From: Candidatus Hecatellales archaeon B24
Lineage (GTDB): Archaea; Thermoproteota; Bathyarchaeia; Hecatellales; Hecatellaceae
Assembly (NCBI GenBank): GCA_001593855.1
Contig: LUCC01000010.1
Coordinates: forward strand, 1-25,189
Direction of reading: 5' to 3'
Length of the DNA: 25,189 nt
Shown here: positions 1 through 8,257 of the stretch, in pieces
How positions within the stretch are numbered: position 1 is the first letter of the stretch
How the letters are laid out: each line of letters begins with the position of its first letter
The notes under the pieces: generated by a model
Seen by the model: only the letters and a program-made list of their open reading frames with translations
The model's database searches: none
What the model was told of the DNA's origin: nothing
Made by a program: the position numbers and the translations under genes

Positions 1-708
1 GTAGTCAGGCTTAGCGACTTCAAAACCAACGAGTATCGGAAGCTTAAGGGAGGGGAGAAATACGAGCCTCACGAAGACAACCCAATGCTCGGCTGGAGGG
101 GAGTTTCAAGGTATATCAGCTCCCAGTACAGGGAAGCCTTCAAGCTTGAATGCAAGGCCATAAAGAAAGTTAGAGAAGAGCTTGGGCTGATTAACGTCTG
201 GGTTATGCTGCCCTTCGTCCGAACCGCCTGGGAAGTTGAGGAATGCCTGAAAATCCTTGAGAGCGAAGGCTTGAAGAGGGGTAGAGACTTTAAGGTCTGG
301 CTTATGGCTGAGGTGCCAAGCATAGTCTTTATGGCGGACGAGTTCAGCAAGCTTTGCGACGGCTTCAGCATTGGAAGCAACGACTTAACCCAGCTTATCC
401 TCGGAACTGACAGGGACAGCCAGATTCTTCCAGCCATAGACAAACGTTACTTCGACGAGAGGGACCCTGCGGTTAAACGTGCCATAGCCCACCTGATAAA
501 GGTAGCCCACGAGAACGGTGTAACCGTCAGCATCTGCGGTCAAGCTCCATCCGTATACCCAGAGTTCGTGGACTTCCTGATAAGATGCGGAATAGACTCC
601 ATAAGCGTAAACCCGGACGTCGTGGTTCAGACTAGGAAGATGGTTGCAAGCGTTGAAAGACGGGTGATGCTTGAGAAGCTCCTCGAGAAGGGCAGAGCGG
701 AAGGCTGA
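1..708 (+). CDS. ppsA: Phosphoenolpyruvate synthase, C-terminal part (5' end outside window)
   Basis: The reading frame is open from base 1, so this is the 3' end of a larger gene. The 235 visible residues match the C-terminal PEP-binding TIM-barrel domain of PEP synthase (pyruvate, water dikinase), which forms PEP from pyruvate and ATP for gluconeogenesis. Recognisable landmarks are NPMLGWRG near residue 28, VMLPFVRT near 72, MAEVPS near 101, the substrate-binding stretch GSNDLTQLILGTDRD near 126, and VSICGQAPS near 176, whose Cys is the family's catalytic cysteine. The swivelling phospho-His domain and the ATP-grasp domain would lie upstream. The family is about 750-800 residues, so roughly 30% is present. 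The frame ends with TGA just before the promoter of the next gene. Family assignment is secure; pyruvate phosphate dikinase is less likely because the motifs follow the synthase pattern. Confidence 0.93.
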   Translation, partial: VVRLSDFKTNEYRKLKGGEKYEPHEDNPMLGWRGVSRYISSQYREAFKLECKAIKKVREELGLINVWVMLPFVRTAWEVEECLKILESEGLKRGRDFKVWLMAEVPSIVFMADEFSKLCDGFSIGSNDLTQLILGTDRDSQILPAIDKRYFDERDPAVKRAIAHLIKVAHENGVTVSICGQAPSVYPEFVDFLIRCGIDSISVNPDVVVQTRKMVASVERRVMLEKLLEKGRAEG

Positions 709-716
709 AGGCAACA

Positions 717-724
717 CTTATACC
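717..724 (+). promoter_or_regulatory. Putative TATA box for the DUF4443-KaiC-primase operon
   Basis: The sequence CTTATACC, followed by an A/T-only run, lies about 28-35 bases before the ATG at 752. That spacing suits an archaeal TATA box (about 26 bases before the transcription start) with a leaderless or almost leaderless transcript. This is inferred from position and composition only. Confidence 0.45.
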
Positions 725-751
725 TTTATTTTAAAATATTTTCTATTTCGG

Positions 752-1393
752 ATGCTTAAGTTGAATTTACTCAGGATTCTGGAGGAGCTAACTTCAAAGA
801 GGGAGATAGGCCCAGCCCCGGCCTTTGGAGAAATCCATGTGATGGAGGTTATAGAGCTTTTAGGCTCTGAAAGCCCGGTTGGCAGATTTAAGCTTTCCCA
901 GAGGCTGAAAATAGGGGAAGGCTCCACCAGGACCATCCTTAAACATTTAAGGGTTAGAGGAATCGTGGAAGGAACGAGAAAAGGCTACATGCTTACCAAG
1001 AGAGGTATGAAAATCTACGGCTTCCTTCGGGAGCATGTCCTGGGACCTCTAGAACTTCCGCAGACAAGCCTGGCCTTCGGAGAATATAACATCGCCTTTC
1101 TAGTTAGAGGAGCTGCAGGAGCGGTGAGAATGGGTCTTGAGCAGAGGGATGCTGCTGTGAGAGCTGGAAGCCTTGGAGCCTTAACCCTAGTGTACAGGGA
1201 TGGAAAGCTTACCATGCCAGGGGTTGAGGAGGGATACGGAGAAGACCTATTGAAAGTTCAGGAGCTTCTCGCCAAGAAAATAGGGTTAAGAGAAGGCGAC
1301 GTGGTTGTGGTTGGAGTTGGAGGAAGCAAGCGTTCAGCTGAGCTGGGAGCGAAGGCAGCTCTGCTCGAAACCTTGAGGAGGCTTAAGGGTTGA
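752..1393 (+). CDS. DUF4443 family winged-helix protein
   Basis: A 213-residue protein resembling the archaeal DUF4443 family. Residues about 28-90 look like a winged helix-turn-helix (VGRFKLSQRLKIGEGSTRTI, then a basic wing ending YMLTKRG). The C-terminal half, about 105-213, carries the family-like stretch RAGSLGALTLVYRDGKLTMP and a hydrophobic strand GDVVVVGVG. I chose the ATG at 752 because the open frame upstream (from 671) overlaps the ppsA end and contains the likely promoter. The gene overlaps the next one by four bases (TTGA), so both are probably translated from one mRNA. The DNA-binding fold suggests a regulator, possibly controlled by a ligand bound to the C-terminal domain; no ligand can be named. 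Function is unknown; the family call is from recognised sequence pattern. Confidence 0.75.
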   Translation: MLKLNLLRILEELTSKREIGPAPAFGEIHVMEVIELLGSESPVGRFKLSQRLKIGEGSTRTILKHLRVRGIVEGTRKGYMLTKRGMKIYGFLREHVLGPLELPQTSLAFGEYNIAFLVRGAAGAVRMGLEQRDAAVRAGSLGALTLVYRDGKLTMPGVEEGYGEDLLKVQELLAKKIGLREGDVVVVGVGGSKRSAELGAKAALLETLRRLKG

Positions 1394-2208
1394 ACGTTGA
1401 GGTTGAAAGGCTTTCCACGGGGATACCTGAATTTGACAGGCTTCTCGCCGGGGGGATACCGAGAGGCTTCCTTGTAGCTGTAACAGGCGAGCCTGGAACA
1501 GGCAAGACAATTTTCTGCATTCACTTCATCGACTGCGGTGTGAAGAAAGGAGACGTATGCATCTACGTGACCACAGAGGAGTCCAGGGATTCCATTCTAA
1601 GGCAGGCAGCCCAGTTCGGCATAGACTTTCAGGCAGCCGTGAAAAAGAAGAAGCTGCTCATCATCGACGCCCTCATGGGGCTTGAGGACCAGTGGTCGCT
1701 GAGAAGCCTTGAAGTTGAAGAATTACTCGACAAGATTATAGAGGCTAAGAAGGCTTTAGGCTACGGGAAAGCCCGCCTCGTAATCGACAGCCTTTCAGCT
1801 TTCTGGCTTGACAGGCCTGCCATGGCCCGCCGCTACTCCTATTTCGTGAAGAAGGTTTTGAGCAAGTGGGATTTCACCATTCTGGCGGTGTCCCAGTATG
1901 CTATCACAACTTCCGATGCCTTCGGCTTCGGCGTTGAGCACATAGCTGACGGAATCATAAGGTTCAGAAGGTATGTTCGAAACGGGGTTCTAAGACGCTA
2001 CGTGATAGTGGAAAAGATGAGGCAGACACCCCACAGCCTGACCATGCATGAGATTACGGCTTTAGATGGAAGGGGACTTGTTATTCTGGGGGCGGCTAAG
2101 GAACGCAGGGAAGACGTAGCTCTCCCAGCAAAGGTTATGAGCAAGCTTGCTAAGGCGAAGGCTGAAAGAGAGAAGATTCTCCCAGGCAGGGAAGTGCCGG
2201 AGAAGTGA
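1390..2208 (+). CDS. KaiC/RadA-like RecA-superfamily ATPase
   Basis: A 272-residue single-domain KaiC-like ATPase. Visible motifs are STGIPEFDRLLAGGIPRG (9-26), Walker A GEPGTGKT (33-40), the paired glutamates TTEES (61-65) typical of KaiC proteins, and Walker B RLVIDS (129-134). The start is TTG at 1390, eight bases after a strong GAGGAGG ribosome-binding site, and it overlaps the upstream stop. Its own stop overlaps the GTG start of the primase-like gene. Single KaiC domains in archaea act as ATP-driven switches or recombinase-like proteins and their roles are mostly unknown. The two neighbours, a helix-turn-helix protein and a primase-like protein, suggest DNA or nucleic-acid work. It is not RadA itself: the N-terminal helix-hairpin-helix domain is absent. 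Confidence 0.85.
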   Translation: MNVEVERLSTGIPEFDRLLAGGIPRGFLVAVTGEPGTGKTIFCIHFIDCGVKKGDVCIYVTTEESRDSILRQAAQFGIDFQAAVKKKKLLIIDALMGLEDQWSLRSLEVEELLDKIIEAKKALGYGKARLVIDSLSAFWLDRPAMARRYSYFVKKVLSKWDFTILAVSQYAITTSDAFGFGVEHIADGIIRFRRYVRNGVLRRYVIVEKMRQTPHSLTMHEITALDGRGLVILGAAKERREDVALPAKVMSKLAKAKAEREKILPGREVPEK

Positions 2209-3122
2209 CCTCCAACCGGCGAAGCCTAATCCTCCAGCACTACTCAAACCCTAAAGTTCAAAGGGAGATAGCAGACTATTCAACCGGGCGATGGGTTGCC
2301 ATTCACTGCGACAAAACCGATGACAGAGGAAGAAAAATTCTGGTCCGCTATCAGGGTAAAGCCCGTAGACCCCTGAGAATCGACGGGCCTAGCAGCGTTT
2401 TAAGGCTTATTGAAAACTTCCAATGGCTTATGCCACGCTCCATTCACGCCACGGCAAACCTTTACAGGAAGCTTGAGAGCGAGGAGGATGTGGCCTTCAT
2501 AGACAACATAGCCGCCTGCACTCCAACATGGGACATAGACAACGAGCTGGAAGCTTGGAAGGCAACGAGGGAAGCTGCCAGGGAAATCGTCAGATTCCTC
2601 TCCGAAAACGGGGTTTCAGAGTCGGTTTACGTCAAGTTCAGCGGGAGAGGCGCACATGTTCAAGTTCACCCCTACGCCTTTTCTCCAGAGGTCAGAGCCA
2701 GACATAACCCTCTGGACTTGGCCTACGCCCTAGTTGAATATGTTAGAGGGAAGCTTCAGCCCAGGTTCGTCGAGCTTGCTGTCAGGCTTAAAGCTCAAAG
2801 CCTGAGGGTTGACAACGAAATGGATTTCCAAAGGCTTTTCGTCTGCCCGCTTTCCGTTCACCGGAATCTTGACCTAGTAGCCGTATGCTTGGACCCTGAG
2901 AACCTAGATGATTTCGCTCCGGAAGAGGCTAGGCTTGGCAGGGTTAAACGCCACTGGGAGGGATGGAGAAGCCACAGGGTTGGGGAAGCTGACAGGCTGG
3001 CTGTTAAAGCATACAACCTTGTTGGAGGATACCCTGGAACCTATGGTAGACCTCGTAGGAGAAGACATCCGCCCCTAGAAAAGCAGATTTGGAGTTTCCT
3101 CCAGAAGGCTGAAGAAGCCTAA
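2205..3122 (+). CDS. Archaeo-eukaryotic primase, PriS-like catalytic subunit
   Basis: A 305-residue member of the archaeo-eukaryotic primase superfamily. The metal-binding pair is in TWDIDNE (Asp110 and Asp112); the nucleotide-binding motif SGRGAHVQVH is at 146-155; a third acidic site is near Asp203/Asp207 (RVDNEMDF), followed by CPLSVHR (214-220), which corresponds to the APxSxH region of PriS. PriS makes RNA or DNA primers with PriL during replication. Here the segment between the Asp pair and SGRG is short and has no Cys/His cluster, so the zinc knuckle of typical archaeal PriS is missing. The start is GTG overlapping the ATPase stop (GTGA). The C-terminus is basic (GRPRRRRHPP, 281-290). 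It may be the replicative PriS of a divergent lineage or a second, specialised primase-like enzyme; the sequence does not decide. Confidence 0.72.
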   Translation: MTSNRRSLILQHYSNPKVQREIADYSTGRWVAIHCDKTDDRGRKILVRYQGKARRPLRIDGPSSVLRLIENFQWLMPRSIHATANLYRKLESEEDVAFIDNIAACTPTWDIDNELEAWKATREAAREIVRFLSENGVSESVYVKFSGRGAHVQVHPYAFSPEVRARHNPLDLAYALVEYVRGKLQPRFVELAVRLKAQSLRVDNEMDFQRLFVCPLSVHRNLDLVAVCLDPENLDDFAPEEARLGRVKRHWEGWRSHRVGEADRLAVKAYNLVGGYPGTYGRPRRRRHPPLEKQIWSFLQKAEEA

Positions 3123-3172
3123 AATCATATGAGGAGAATGTTTCAGGCTGGAAAGATGGGGAGGGAAGCTGG

Positions 3173-3481
3173 ATGGAAGAGAAAGGCAGAGCTGAAAAAC
3201 ATATTTCACGTAGGGAAGTTGAACATGTGGCATGGCTTGCAAGGATAGAGCTTTCAGAGGAGGAAAAAGAACTCTACACTCAGCAGTTCAACCAGATTCT
3301 AGCCTACTTCGGAAAGCTGGCTGAGCTTAACACCGAGGAGGTCCCTCCCGAACTCCATGTGGTAAGCCTCGTTAACGTTTACAGGGACGACAAGGTTAAG
3401 AAGCCGTTAAGCCGTGGAGAAGCCCTGAAAAACGCTCCGAAGAAAAGAGAAGAATACTTTGAAGCGCCGAAAATCCTTTAG
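3173..3481 (+). CDS. gatC: Asp-tRNA(Asn)/Glu-tRNA(Gln) amidotransferase subunit C
   Basis: A 102-residue GatC, the small clamp that wraps the GatA-GatB interface in the amidotransferase that converts Asp-tRNA(Asn), and in many species Glu-tRNA(Gln), to the amide form. The family pattern is clear: REVEHVAWLARIELSEEE near residues 15-32, then FNQILAYFGKLAELNTE (39-55), and the C-terminal DxV..PLSRGEALKNAP segment. Since archaea normally use GatDE for Gln-tRNA, Asn-tRNA formation is the likelier job. The ATG follows GGGGAGGG by a few bases. gatA begins 13 bases downstream, so the pair is co-transcribed. Confidence 0.93.
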   Translation: MEEKGRAEKHISRREVEHVAWLARIELSEEEKELYTQQFNQILAYFGKLAELNTEEVPPELHVVSLVNVYRDDKVKKPLSRGEALKNAPKKREEYFEAPKIL

Positions 3482-3494
3482 GGCTTGAGGGGGA

Positions 3495-4970
3495 ATGGAA
3501 GCTTTGGCAAGGCTTTTCGAGCTTCCAGTCTGGGAAGCTTCCGGGCAGATTAGAAGCGGAGAGCTTTCAGCTGAAGAATACGTGTCATGCTTCCTAGAAA
3601 GGGTTGAAAGGCTTGACGGGGAAGTTAAAGCCTATATTACGGTTGTGAGGGAGAAAGCCTTAAGGCAAGCCCGCCTCGTAGACAGGAAAGTTAAGGCTGG
3701 ATTGAAGCTTGGAAGGCTGGCAGGGGTTCCTGTGGCTGTGAAAGACAACATTTGCACCGTGGGTATTAGAACAACCTGCGCCTCCCGTATGCTGGAAAAT
3801 TTTGTTCCCCCCTACGACGCCACCGTGGTTGAGAGGCTTAAAGCCGAAGACGCTGTAATCCTGGGGAAAACCAACATGGACGAGTTTGCCATGGGAACCA
3901 GCACGGAAACCAGCTACTTCGGCCCTACAAGAAACCCTTGGAACCTTGAAAGGGTTCCCGGAGGCTCTTCAGGTGGAAGCGCGGCAGCGGTTGCCGCGGG
4001 GATGGCTCCTCTATCGCTGGGAAGCGACACAGGAGGCTCCATACGCTGCCCCGCAAGCTTCTGCGGGGTGGTAGGTTTAAAGCCTACCTACGGGCTTGTA
4101 AGCCGGTATGGGCTTATAGCCTATGCCAACAGCCTTGAGCAGATAGGCCCCCTAGCCTTCAACACGCGGGACTGCAGCCTTCTCCTATCCGTTATCGCTG
4201 GGAGAGACCTACGGGACTCCACAACGCTTTCCGTTGAGGCCGTAGGATACGGTGAAGCCTTGGGAGGAAACCTTAAAGGGTTCAAGGTTGGACTGGTTAA
4301 AGAGCTTATGGGGGAGGGAACCCATCCGGCTGTGGTGGAGGCCGTCCAAAGGTTTGCCGGTAAACTTGAAGAGTTGGGGGCATGGATAGGCGAGGTTTCC
4401 CTTCCGATTTTAGACTACGCGCTTCCAGCCTACTACATTATAGCCATGTCGGAGGCCAGCTCAAACCTTGCCCGCTACGACGGGATACGCTACGGGTTTA
4501 GAGCTGAAGGAGAAGGCTTAGACTGGAGCAGAGAATTTTCAGTTACCAGAAGCTTAGGCTTCGGCCCGGAGGTTAAAAGAAGAATAATTCTTGGAACCTA
4601 CGCGCTTTCAGCAGGATACTACGACAGGTTCTTCCTTAAAGCCGTTAAGGTTGCAACGCTGATCAGGAGAAGCCTGGCTGAAGCCTTCAAAAAGTTTAAT
4701 CTGCTTCTGGCTCCAACCATGCCTCTTCCACCCTTCAGGCTTGGGGAGAAAATAAGCGACCCCCTAGCCCTCTACATGTGCGACATCGACACGGTGCCTG
4801 TTAACCTTGCGGGAGTGCCAGCCATATCCATACCATGCGGCTTCCATGGGGGGCTGCCGCTGGGAGCACAGCTGATAGCCCCTCCCCTAGGCGAGGAAAG
4901 CCTGTTGAAGACGGCTGAAGCCTACGAGAAGGCAGCGCCTGAAATGTTTAGGAGGCCTCCGCTGGGGTGA
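3495..4970 (+). CDS. gatA: Asp-tRNA(Asn)/Glu-tRNA(Gln) amidotransferase subunit A
   Basis: A 491-residue GatA, the glutaminase subunit that releases ammonia from glutamine for GatB. It has the full amidase signature: catalytic Lys83 in VAVKDN, the glycine/serine loop GGSSGGSAAA with Ser158, and SDTGGSIR with the nucleophile Ser182. These are the same spacings as Lys-Ser-Ser in studied bacterial GatA. Length is normal for the family (about 480-490). The ATG lies after GAGGGGG. gatC is directly upstream; gatB lies 1.8 kb away on the same strand behind a transporter and an opposite-strand gene, so the three subunits are not one operon here. Catalytic residues are intact and no damage is visible. 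Confidence 0.96.
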   Translation: MEALARLFELPVWEASGQIRSGELSAEEYVSCFLERVERLDGEVKAYITVVREKALRQARLVDRKVKAGLKLGRLAGVPVAVKDNICTVGIRTTCASRMLENFVPPYDATVVERLKAEDAVILGKTNMDEFAMGTSTETSYFGPTRNPWNLERVPGGSSGGSAAAVAAGMAPLSLGSDTGGSIRCPASFCGVVGLKPTYGLVSRYGLIAYANSLEQIGPLAFNTRDCSLLLSVIAGRDLRDSTTLSVEAVGYGEALGGNLKGFKVGLVKELMGEGTHPAVVEAVQRFAGKLEELGAWIGEVSLPILDYALPAYYIIAMSEASSNLARYDGIRYGFRAEGEGLDWSREFSVTRSLGFGPEVKRRIILGTYALSAGYYDRFFLKAVKVATLIRRSLAEAFKKFNLLLAPTMPLPPFRLGEKISDPLALYMCDIDTVPVNLAGVPAISIPCGFHGGLPLGAQLIAPPLGEESLLKTAEAYEKAAPEMFRRPPLG

Positions 4971-4982
4971 AGCCTGCTCCAG

Positions 4983-4993
4983 TTATATTTATA
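4983..4993 (+). promoter_or_regulatory. Putative TATA box for the MFS transporter at 5027
   Basis: TTATATTTATA lies just after gatA and 34 bases before the ATG of the transporter. This fits an archaeal TATA box with a short leader, and suggests the transporter is transcribed separately from gatCA. Confidence 0.5.
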
Positions 4994-5026
4994 GGAGAAA
5001 CCAGCCTAAACTTTCTTTGATTCCTC

Positions 5027-6262
5027 ATGAGAAAAACGCCATTCCATTACGGGTGGATTATAACCTTTTTAGGCTTTTTAACAGTGTTAGGGGCGCATGG
5101 CTTCGGGAGGTTCGCCTACTCGCTGATTCTGCCTCCCATGAAGGAGGGGTTGAACCTAGACTATTTCCAGATGGGGCTTATAGCTACAGGCAACTTCATC
5201 GGCTACCTGACGCTGGCAACCGTTGGAGGACTGCTGGCCAGCAGGTACGGTTCAAGGGTGGTTATATCCCTTTCGGCAGCCCTGATGGGGGTGACCATGA
5301 TATGGACGGGTTTCTCCACCTGCTTTGAACATGCCTTCATCGCACGCCTGCTGACAGGGCTTGGTAATGGAGGAGCATACCTGCCCGCCATGGCGCTGCC
5401 GTCCATATGGTTTGCATTCAAACTGAGGGGGCGTGCAACCGGCCTGGTTTCAACGGGCATAGGAGTGGGCTTCACGCTTTCAGGCGTGGCGGTTCCATTA
5501 ATCCTGTTGTCGTATGGAGGGGAAGGCTGGAGGTATTCCTGGTACTACCTTGGAATAGCGCTTCTAGCCATAGCCGTAGTGGATTACATCCTCTTGAGGA
5601 ACAAGCCTGAAGACCTGGGATTGCAGGCGGTAGGAGCAACCGAACGGAGCAGCCCTAGGAAGATGGATGAAGCAGGCTTAGCCTTACGCTGGGGGCTGGT
5701 GTACAGGAACAGGGCGGTATGGTTTGTAGGCCTAGTATACTTGATGTACGGGTTCTCATACATTATCTATGTCACCTTTTTCGCCGCTTACCTGCAGACG
5801 CTCGGATGGGCTAGGGAAGCCGCCATCTCCCTCTGGTTCACCGTCGGCATCCTAAGCATTCTAAGCGGCTTCATCTGGGGCTGGGTTTCCGACGTTCTAG
5901 GGCGAAAGTATGGTATGGCCATGGCGTTCACGTTCCTATCCCTGTCATACCTGCTCTTCGCGGTAGCCCCAACAACGCTTGGACTGTACTGCTCAGCCAT
6001 CCTCTTCGGCATTTCAGCCTGGAGCATTCCAACGATATCTGTGGTAGCTGCCTCCGACTATGTGGGAGCAGAGTTAAGGTCGGCAGCCGCAGGCTTTGTA
6101 ACCTTCTTCTTCGGTGTTGGACAGGTTATAGGGCCGGCGGTTGGAGGATACGTTATAGAGGCTACCCAGGTTTTCAGCTATTCCTTTCTGATAGCCACCA
6201 TAGGCTCGCTGGTTGGGGCTGGAGGGGCTCTAGCCCTCCGAAAGCCGAAGGCTCAAGCTTAG
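5027..6262 (+). CDS. MFS transporter, oxalate/formate antiporter-like (OFA) group
   Basis: A 411-residue major facilitator with about 12 hydrophobic segments. The N-terminus FHYGWIITFLGF followed by GRFAYSLILPPMKEGL is typical of the OFA/monocarboxylate-like branch. The loop between segments 2 and 3 has GGLLASRYGSR (near 67-77), the usual MFS DRxGRR-like signature, and WGWVSDVLGRKYG (near 285-297) is the matching loop in the second half. A charged central loop after DLGLQAVGATERSSPRK separates the two six-helix halves. It should sit in the cell membrane and move an organic anion or similar small solute; the substrate cannot be read from sequence. A second member of the same group is encoded at 18918-20153. 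A TATA-like box 34 bases upstream indicates its own promoter. Confidence 0.85.
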   Translation: MRKTPFHYGWIITFLGFLTVLGAHGFGRFAYSLILPPMKEGLNLDYFQMGLIATGNFIGYLTLATVGGLLASRYGSRVVISLSAALMGVTMIWTGFSTCFEHAFIARLLTGLGNGGAYLPAMALPSIWFAFKLRGRATGLVSTGIGVGFTLSGVAVPLILLSYGGEGWRYSWYYLGIALLAIAVVDYILLRNKPEDLGLQAVGATERSSPRKMDEAGLALRWGLVYRNRAVWFVGLVYLMYGFSYIIYVTFFAAYLQTLGWAREAAISLWFTVGILSILSGFIWGWVSDVLGRKYGMAMAFTFLSLSYLLFAVAPTTLGLYCSAILFGISAWSIPTISVVAASDYVGAELRSAAAGFVTFFFGVGQVIGPAVGGYVIEATQVFSYSFLIATIGSLVGAGGALALRKPKAQA

Positions 6263-6268
6263 CTCAGG

Positions 6269-6682
6269 TTAAACAGCGGTTAAACTTCTAACCTTTGAAA
6301 GGTAGTCTTTAACTCTTCCAAGCTCCCTTTCAACCAGGCTGAACTCTACATGTTTGTCTTCGAAGACGAGTTCTTGGAGGTCTCGCTCCAAAAGTTCATA
6401 GGCGTTTTTAACCTGTTTCACGCCTGCTTCAGCGTTTACGGCTTCCAGGTTTTCCAGCATTCTAAGCCTTTCAAGGCTGCCGCTGGGGTATTCTTTTAGG
6501 TGGCAGTATATGAGGGCGTCGGCTGCCTGGTTTAGGGCTTTCAAAAGCTTTGAGGCTATCTCCGTGTAGAGGTAGTCGTCGTCTTCGCTTATGACCTTGC
6601 TGAGCAGCCATTCGGCTTCAGCAGCGAAGTCATGGGCGATTTTGAGGAGAAATTCAACCTTGGCAGCTCTTTCAGCCGACAT
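6269..6682 (-). CDS. Hypothetical helical protein
   Basis: A 137-residue, leucine- and glutamate-rich protein that looks all-helical, with no membrane segment and no Cys cluster. I do not recognise a family with confidence. The helix pattern, with two long amphipathic helices around residues 5-35 and 40-65 and a charged C-terminal half, is reminiscent of HEPN-like or four-helix proteins, but the HEPN RxxxxH active-site motif is not present. Its ATG follows GGGGAGG in the leader, a strong ribosome-binding site, which supports it being real. The stop lies only seven bases from the convergent MFS stop. It is divergent from gatB across a 117-base gap that probably holds promoters for both. Codon use resembles its neighbours. 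Confidence 0.65.
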   Translation of the reverse strand: MSAERAAKVEFLLKIAHDFAAEAEWLLSKVISEDDDYLYTEIASKLLKALNQAADALIYCHLKEYPSGSLERLRMLENLEAVNAEAGVKQVKNAYELLERDLQELVFEDKHVEFSLVERELGRVKDYLSKVRSLTAV

Positions 6683-6799
6683 GCCGGGAGCCTCCCCTTA
6701 CAGAAGGAATGAAGTCTAAGCTTTAATTAGGCTAACGTTTCAGCAAGCCTTAAACAAGGGTAAAAGAGAAAATTAATGTTAGCGGCTGGCGGGTAGCCT

Positions 6800-8257
6800 A
6801 TGGCTGAAGGCTTAAAGGTTCTTATAGGGCTTGAAGTCCACTGCCAGATTACAAGCCTTAAAACTAAGCTTTTCTGCGGCTGCCCGGCGGACTATAGGGG
6901 GAAGCCTCCGAACAGCCATGTCTGCCCGGTATGCCTGGGGCTTCCAGGAAGCCTTCCTGTCCTGAACTGGAAGGCTGTGGAATACGCTGTTATGGCTTCC
7001 CTTGCCCTGAACTGTAAGGTTTCAAGGCGAACCCTCTTCATGCGTAAAAACTATTTTTACCCCGACCTCCCGAAGAACTTCCAGATTTCCCAGTATGACA
7101 GGGCTGGAGGCAGCCCCATAGGAGCTGACGGACATCTCGAATTCATGGCAGAGAAAAAGCGTAAAACCGTTAGGATTAGACGGGTACACCTGGAAGAAGA
7201 CCCTGGGAAGCTCTCCTATAAGGGAGCCATTGACACTTCACCCTACACGCTTGTGGACTATAACAGGGCTGGAATTGCACTTCTGGAAATCGTCACAGAG
7301 CCTGACTTGGAAAGCCCTCGGGAGGCAAGAGCCTTCCTCCAGAAGCTTCGCTCAACCCTGGAGCACCTAGGAATCTTCGATGGAGGACTTGAAGGAGCCA
7401 TGCGATGCGACGCCAACATCTCGCTGGAGGGGGGTGGAAGGGTTGAAATAAAAAATATCTCCTCCTTTAAGGATGTGGAGAAAGCTTTAAGCTTCGAAGT
7501 TTTAAGGCAGAGAGAACTTTTCAGGAAGGGTGCAACCGTTAGGTCGGAGACGAGACACTGGGATGACACGCGGAGGATAACCATAAGCCTAAGAGTTAAA
7601 GAGGAGGAGCAGGACTACAGATATTTCCCCGAGCCGGATTTAACCCCCATAGAAATCAGCGAGGAAACCATTGAGAGGCTTCGAGGGGAAATGCCGGAGC
7701 TCCCAGACGCCCGCAAGGAAAGACTAATCCGCCAGTACGGTCTTCCCGAATACGACGCTGAAGTTTTAACCAGCGACAGGGCTATGGCAAACTTTTTCGA
7801 GGACTGCGCCAAAGTCTGCGGTAAGCCTAAAGCCGTGGCAAACTGGCTTATGGGGGATGTGCTTCAAGTGTTGTACAGCCTAAACCAAGACCTATCCGAA
7901 TCCAAGCTTACACCAGCCTACCTAGCCGAGCTCATAGGACTGATGGATAAAGGCGAAATAAGCATTAAAATAGCTAAGAAAGTGCTTTGGGAAACCATGA
8001 AAACGGGGAAGCCTCCCTCCTCCATAGTTGAGGAGAAAGGCTGGAGAAGGCTGGCAGACGAAGCCAAGCTTAGAAGCATCGTCGAAAAAGTTTTCACCGG
8101 AAACCCTAAAGCCGTTGAAGATGCCCTCCAAGACCCTAAGGCAGCCCACTTCCTCATAGGGAAAGTTATGGAGGAAACCAGAGGGATGGCTGACCCTGAA
8201 ATCACCTACCGGCTTGTCCGGGAAAAACTGGAGAAGCTGAAAGGGGAGAGCCGGTGA
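6800..8257 (+). CDS. gatB: Asp-tRNA(Asn)/Glu-tRNA(Gln) amidotransferase subunit B
   Basis: A 485-residue GatB, the subunit that phosphorylates the misacylated aminoacyl-tRNA and accepts ammonia from GatA. The start IGLEVHCQ (9-16) is the family signature. A structural zinc site is visible as Cys26, Cys28, Cys42 and Cys45 (FCGCP ... HVCPVCLG). The catalytic cradle includes RKNYFYPDLPKNFQISQYD near 93-111 and the HLEEDPGK segment near 135. The C-terminal about 150 residues form the helical and YqeY-like tail that binds tRNA. The ATG is the first good start after the divergent promoter region. rdgB overlaps its stop by four bases, so the two are co-translated. Confidence 0.96.
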   Translation: MAEGLKVLIGLEVHCQITSLKTKLFCGCPADYRGKPPNSHVCPVCLGLPGSLPVLNWKAVEYAVMASLALNCKVSRRTLFMRKNYFYPDLPKNFQISQYDRAGGSPIGADGHLEFMAEKKRKTVRIRRVHLEEDPGKLSYKGAIDTSPYTLVDYNRAGIALLEIVTEPDLESPREARAFLQKLRSTLEHLGIFDGGLEGAMRCDANISLEGGGRVEIKNISSFKDVEKALSFEVLRQRELFRKGATVRSETRHWDDTRRITISLRVKEEEQDYRYFPEPDLTPIEISEETIERLRGEMPELPDARKERLIRQYGLPEYDAEVLTSDRAMANFFEDCAKVCGKPKAVANWLMGDVLQVLYSLNQDLSESKLTPAYLAELIGLMDKGEISIKIAKKVLWETMKTGKPPSSIVEEKGWRRLADEAKLRSIVEKVFTGNPKAVEDALQDPKAAHFLIGKVMEETRGMADPEITYRLVREKLEKLKGESR

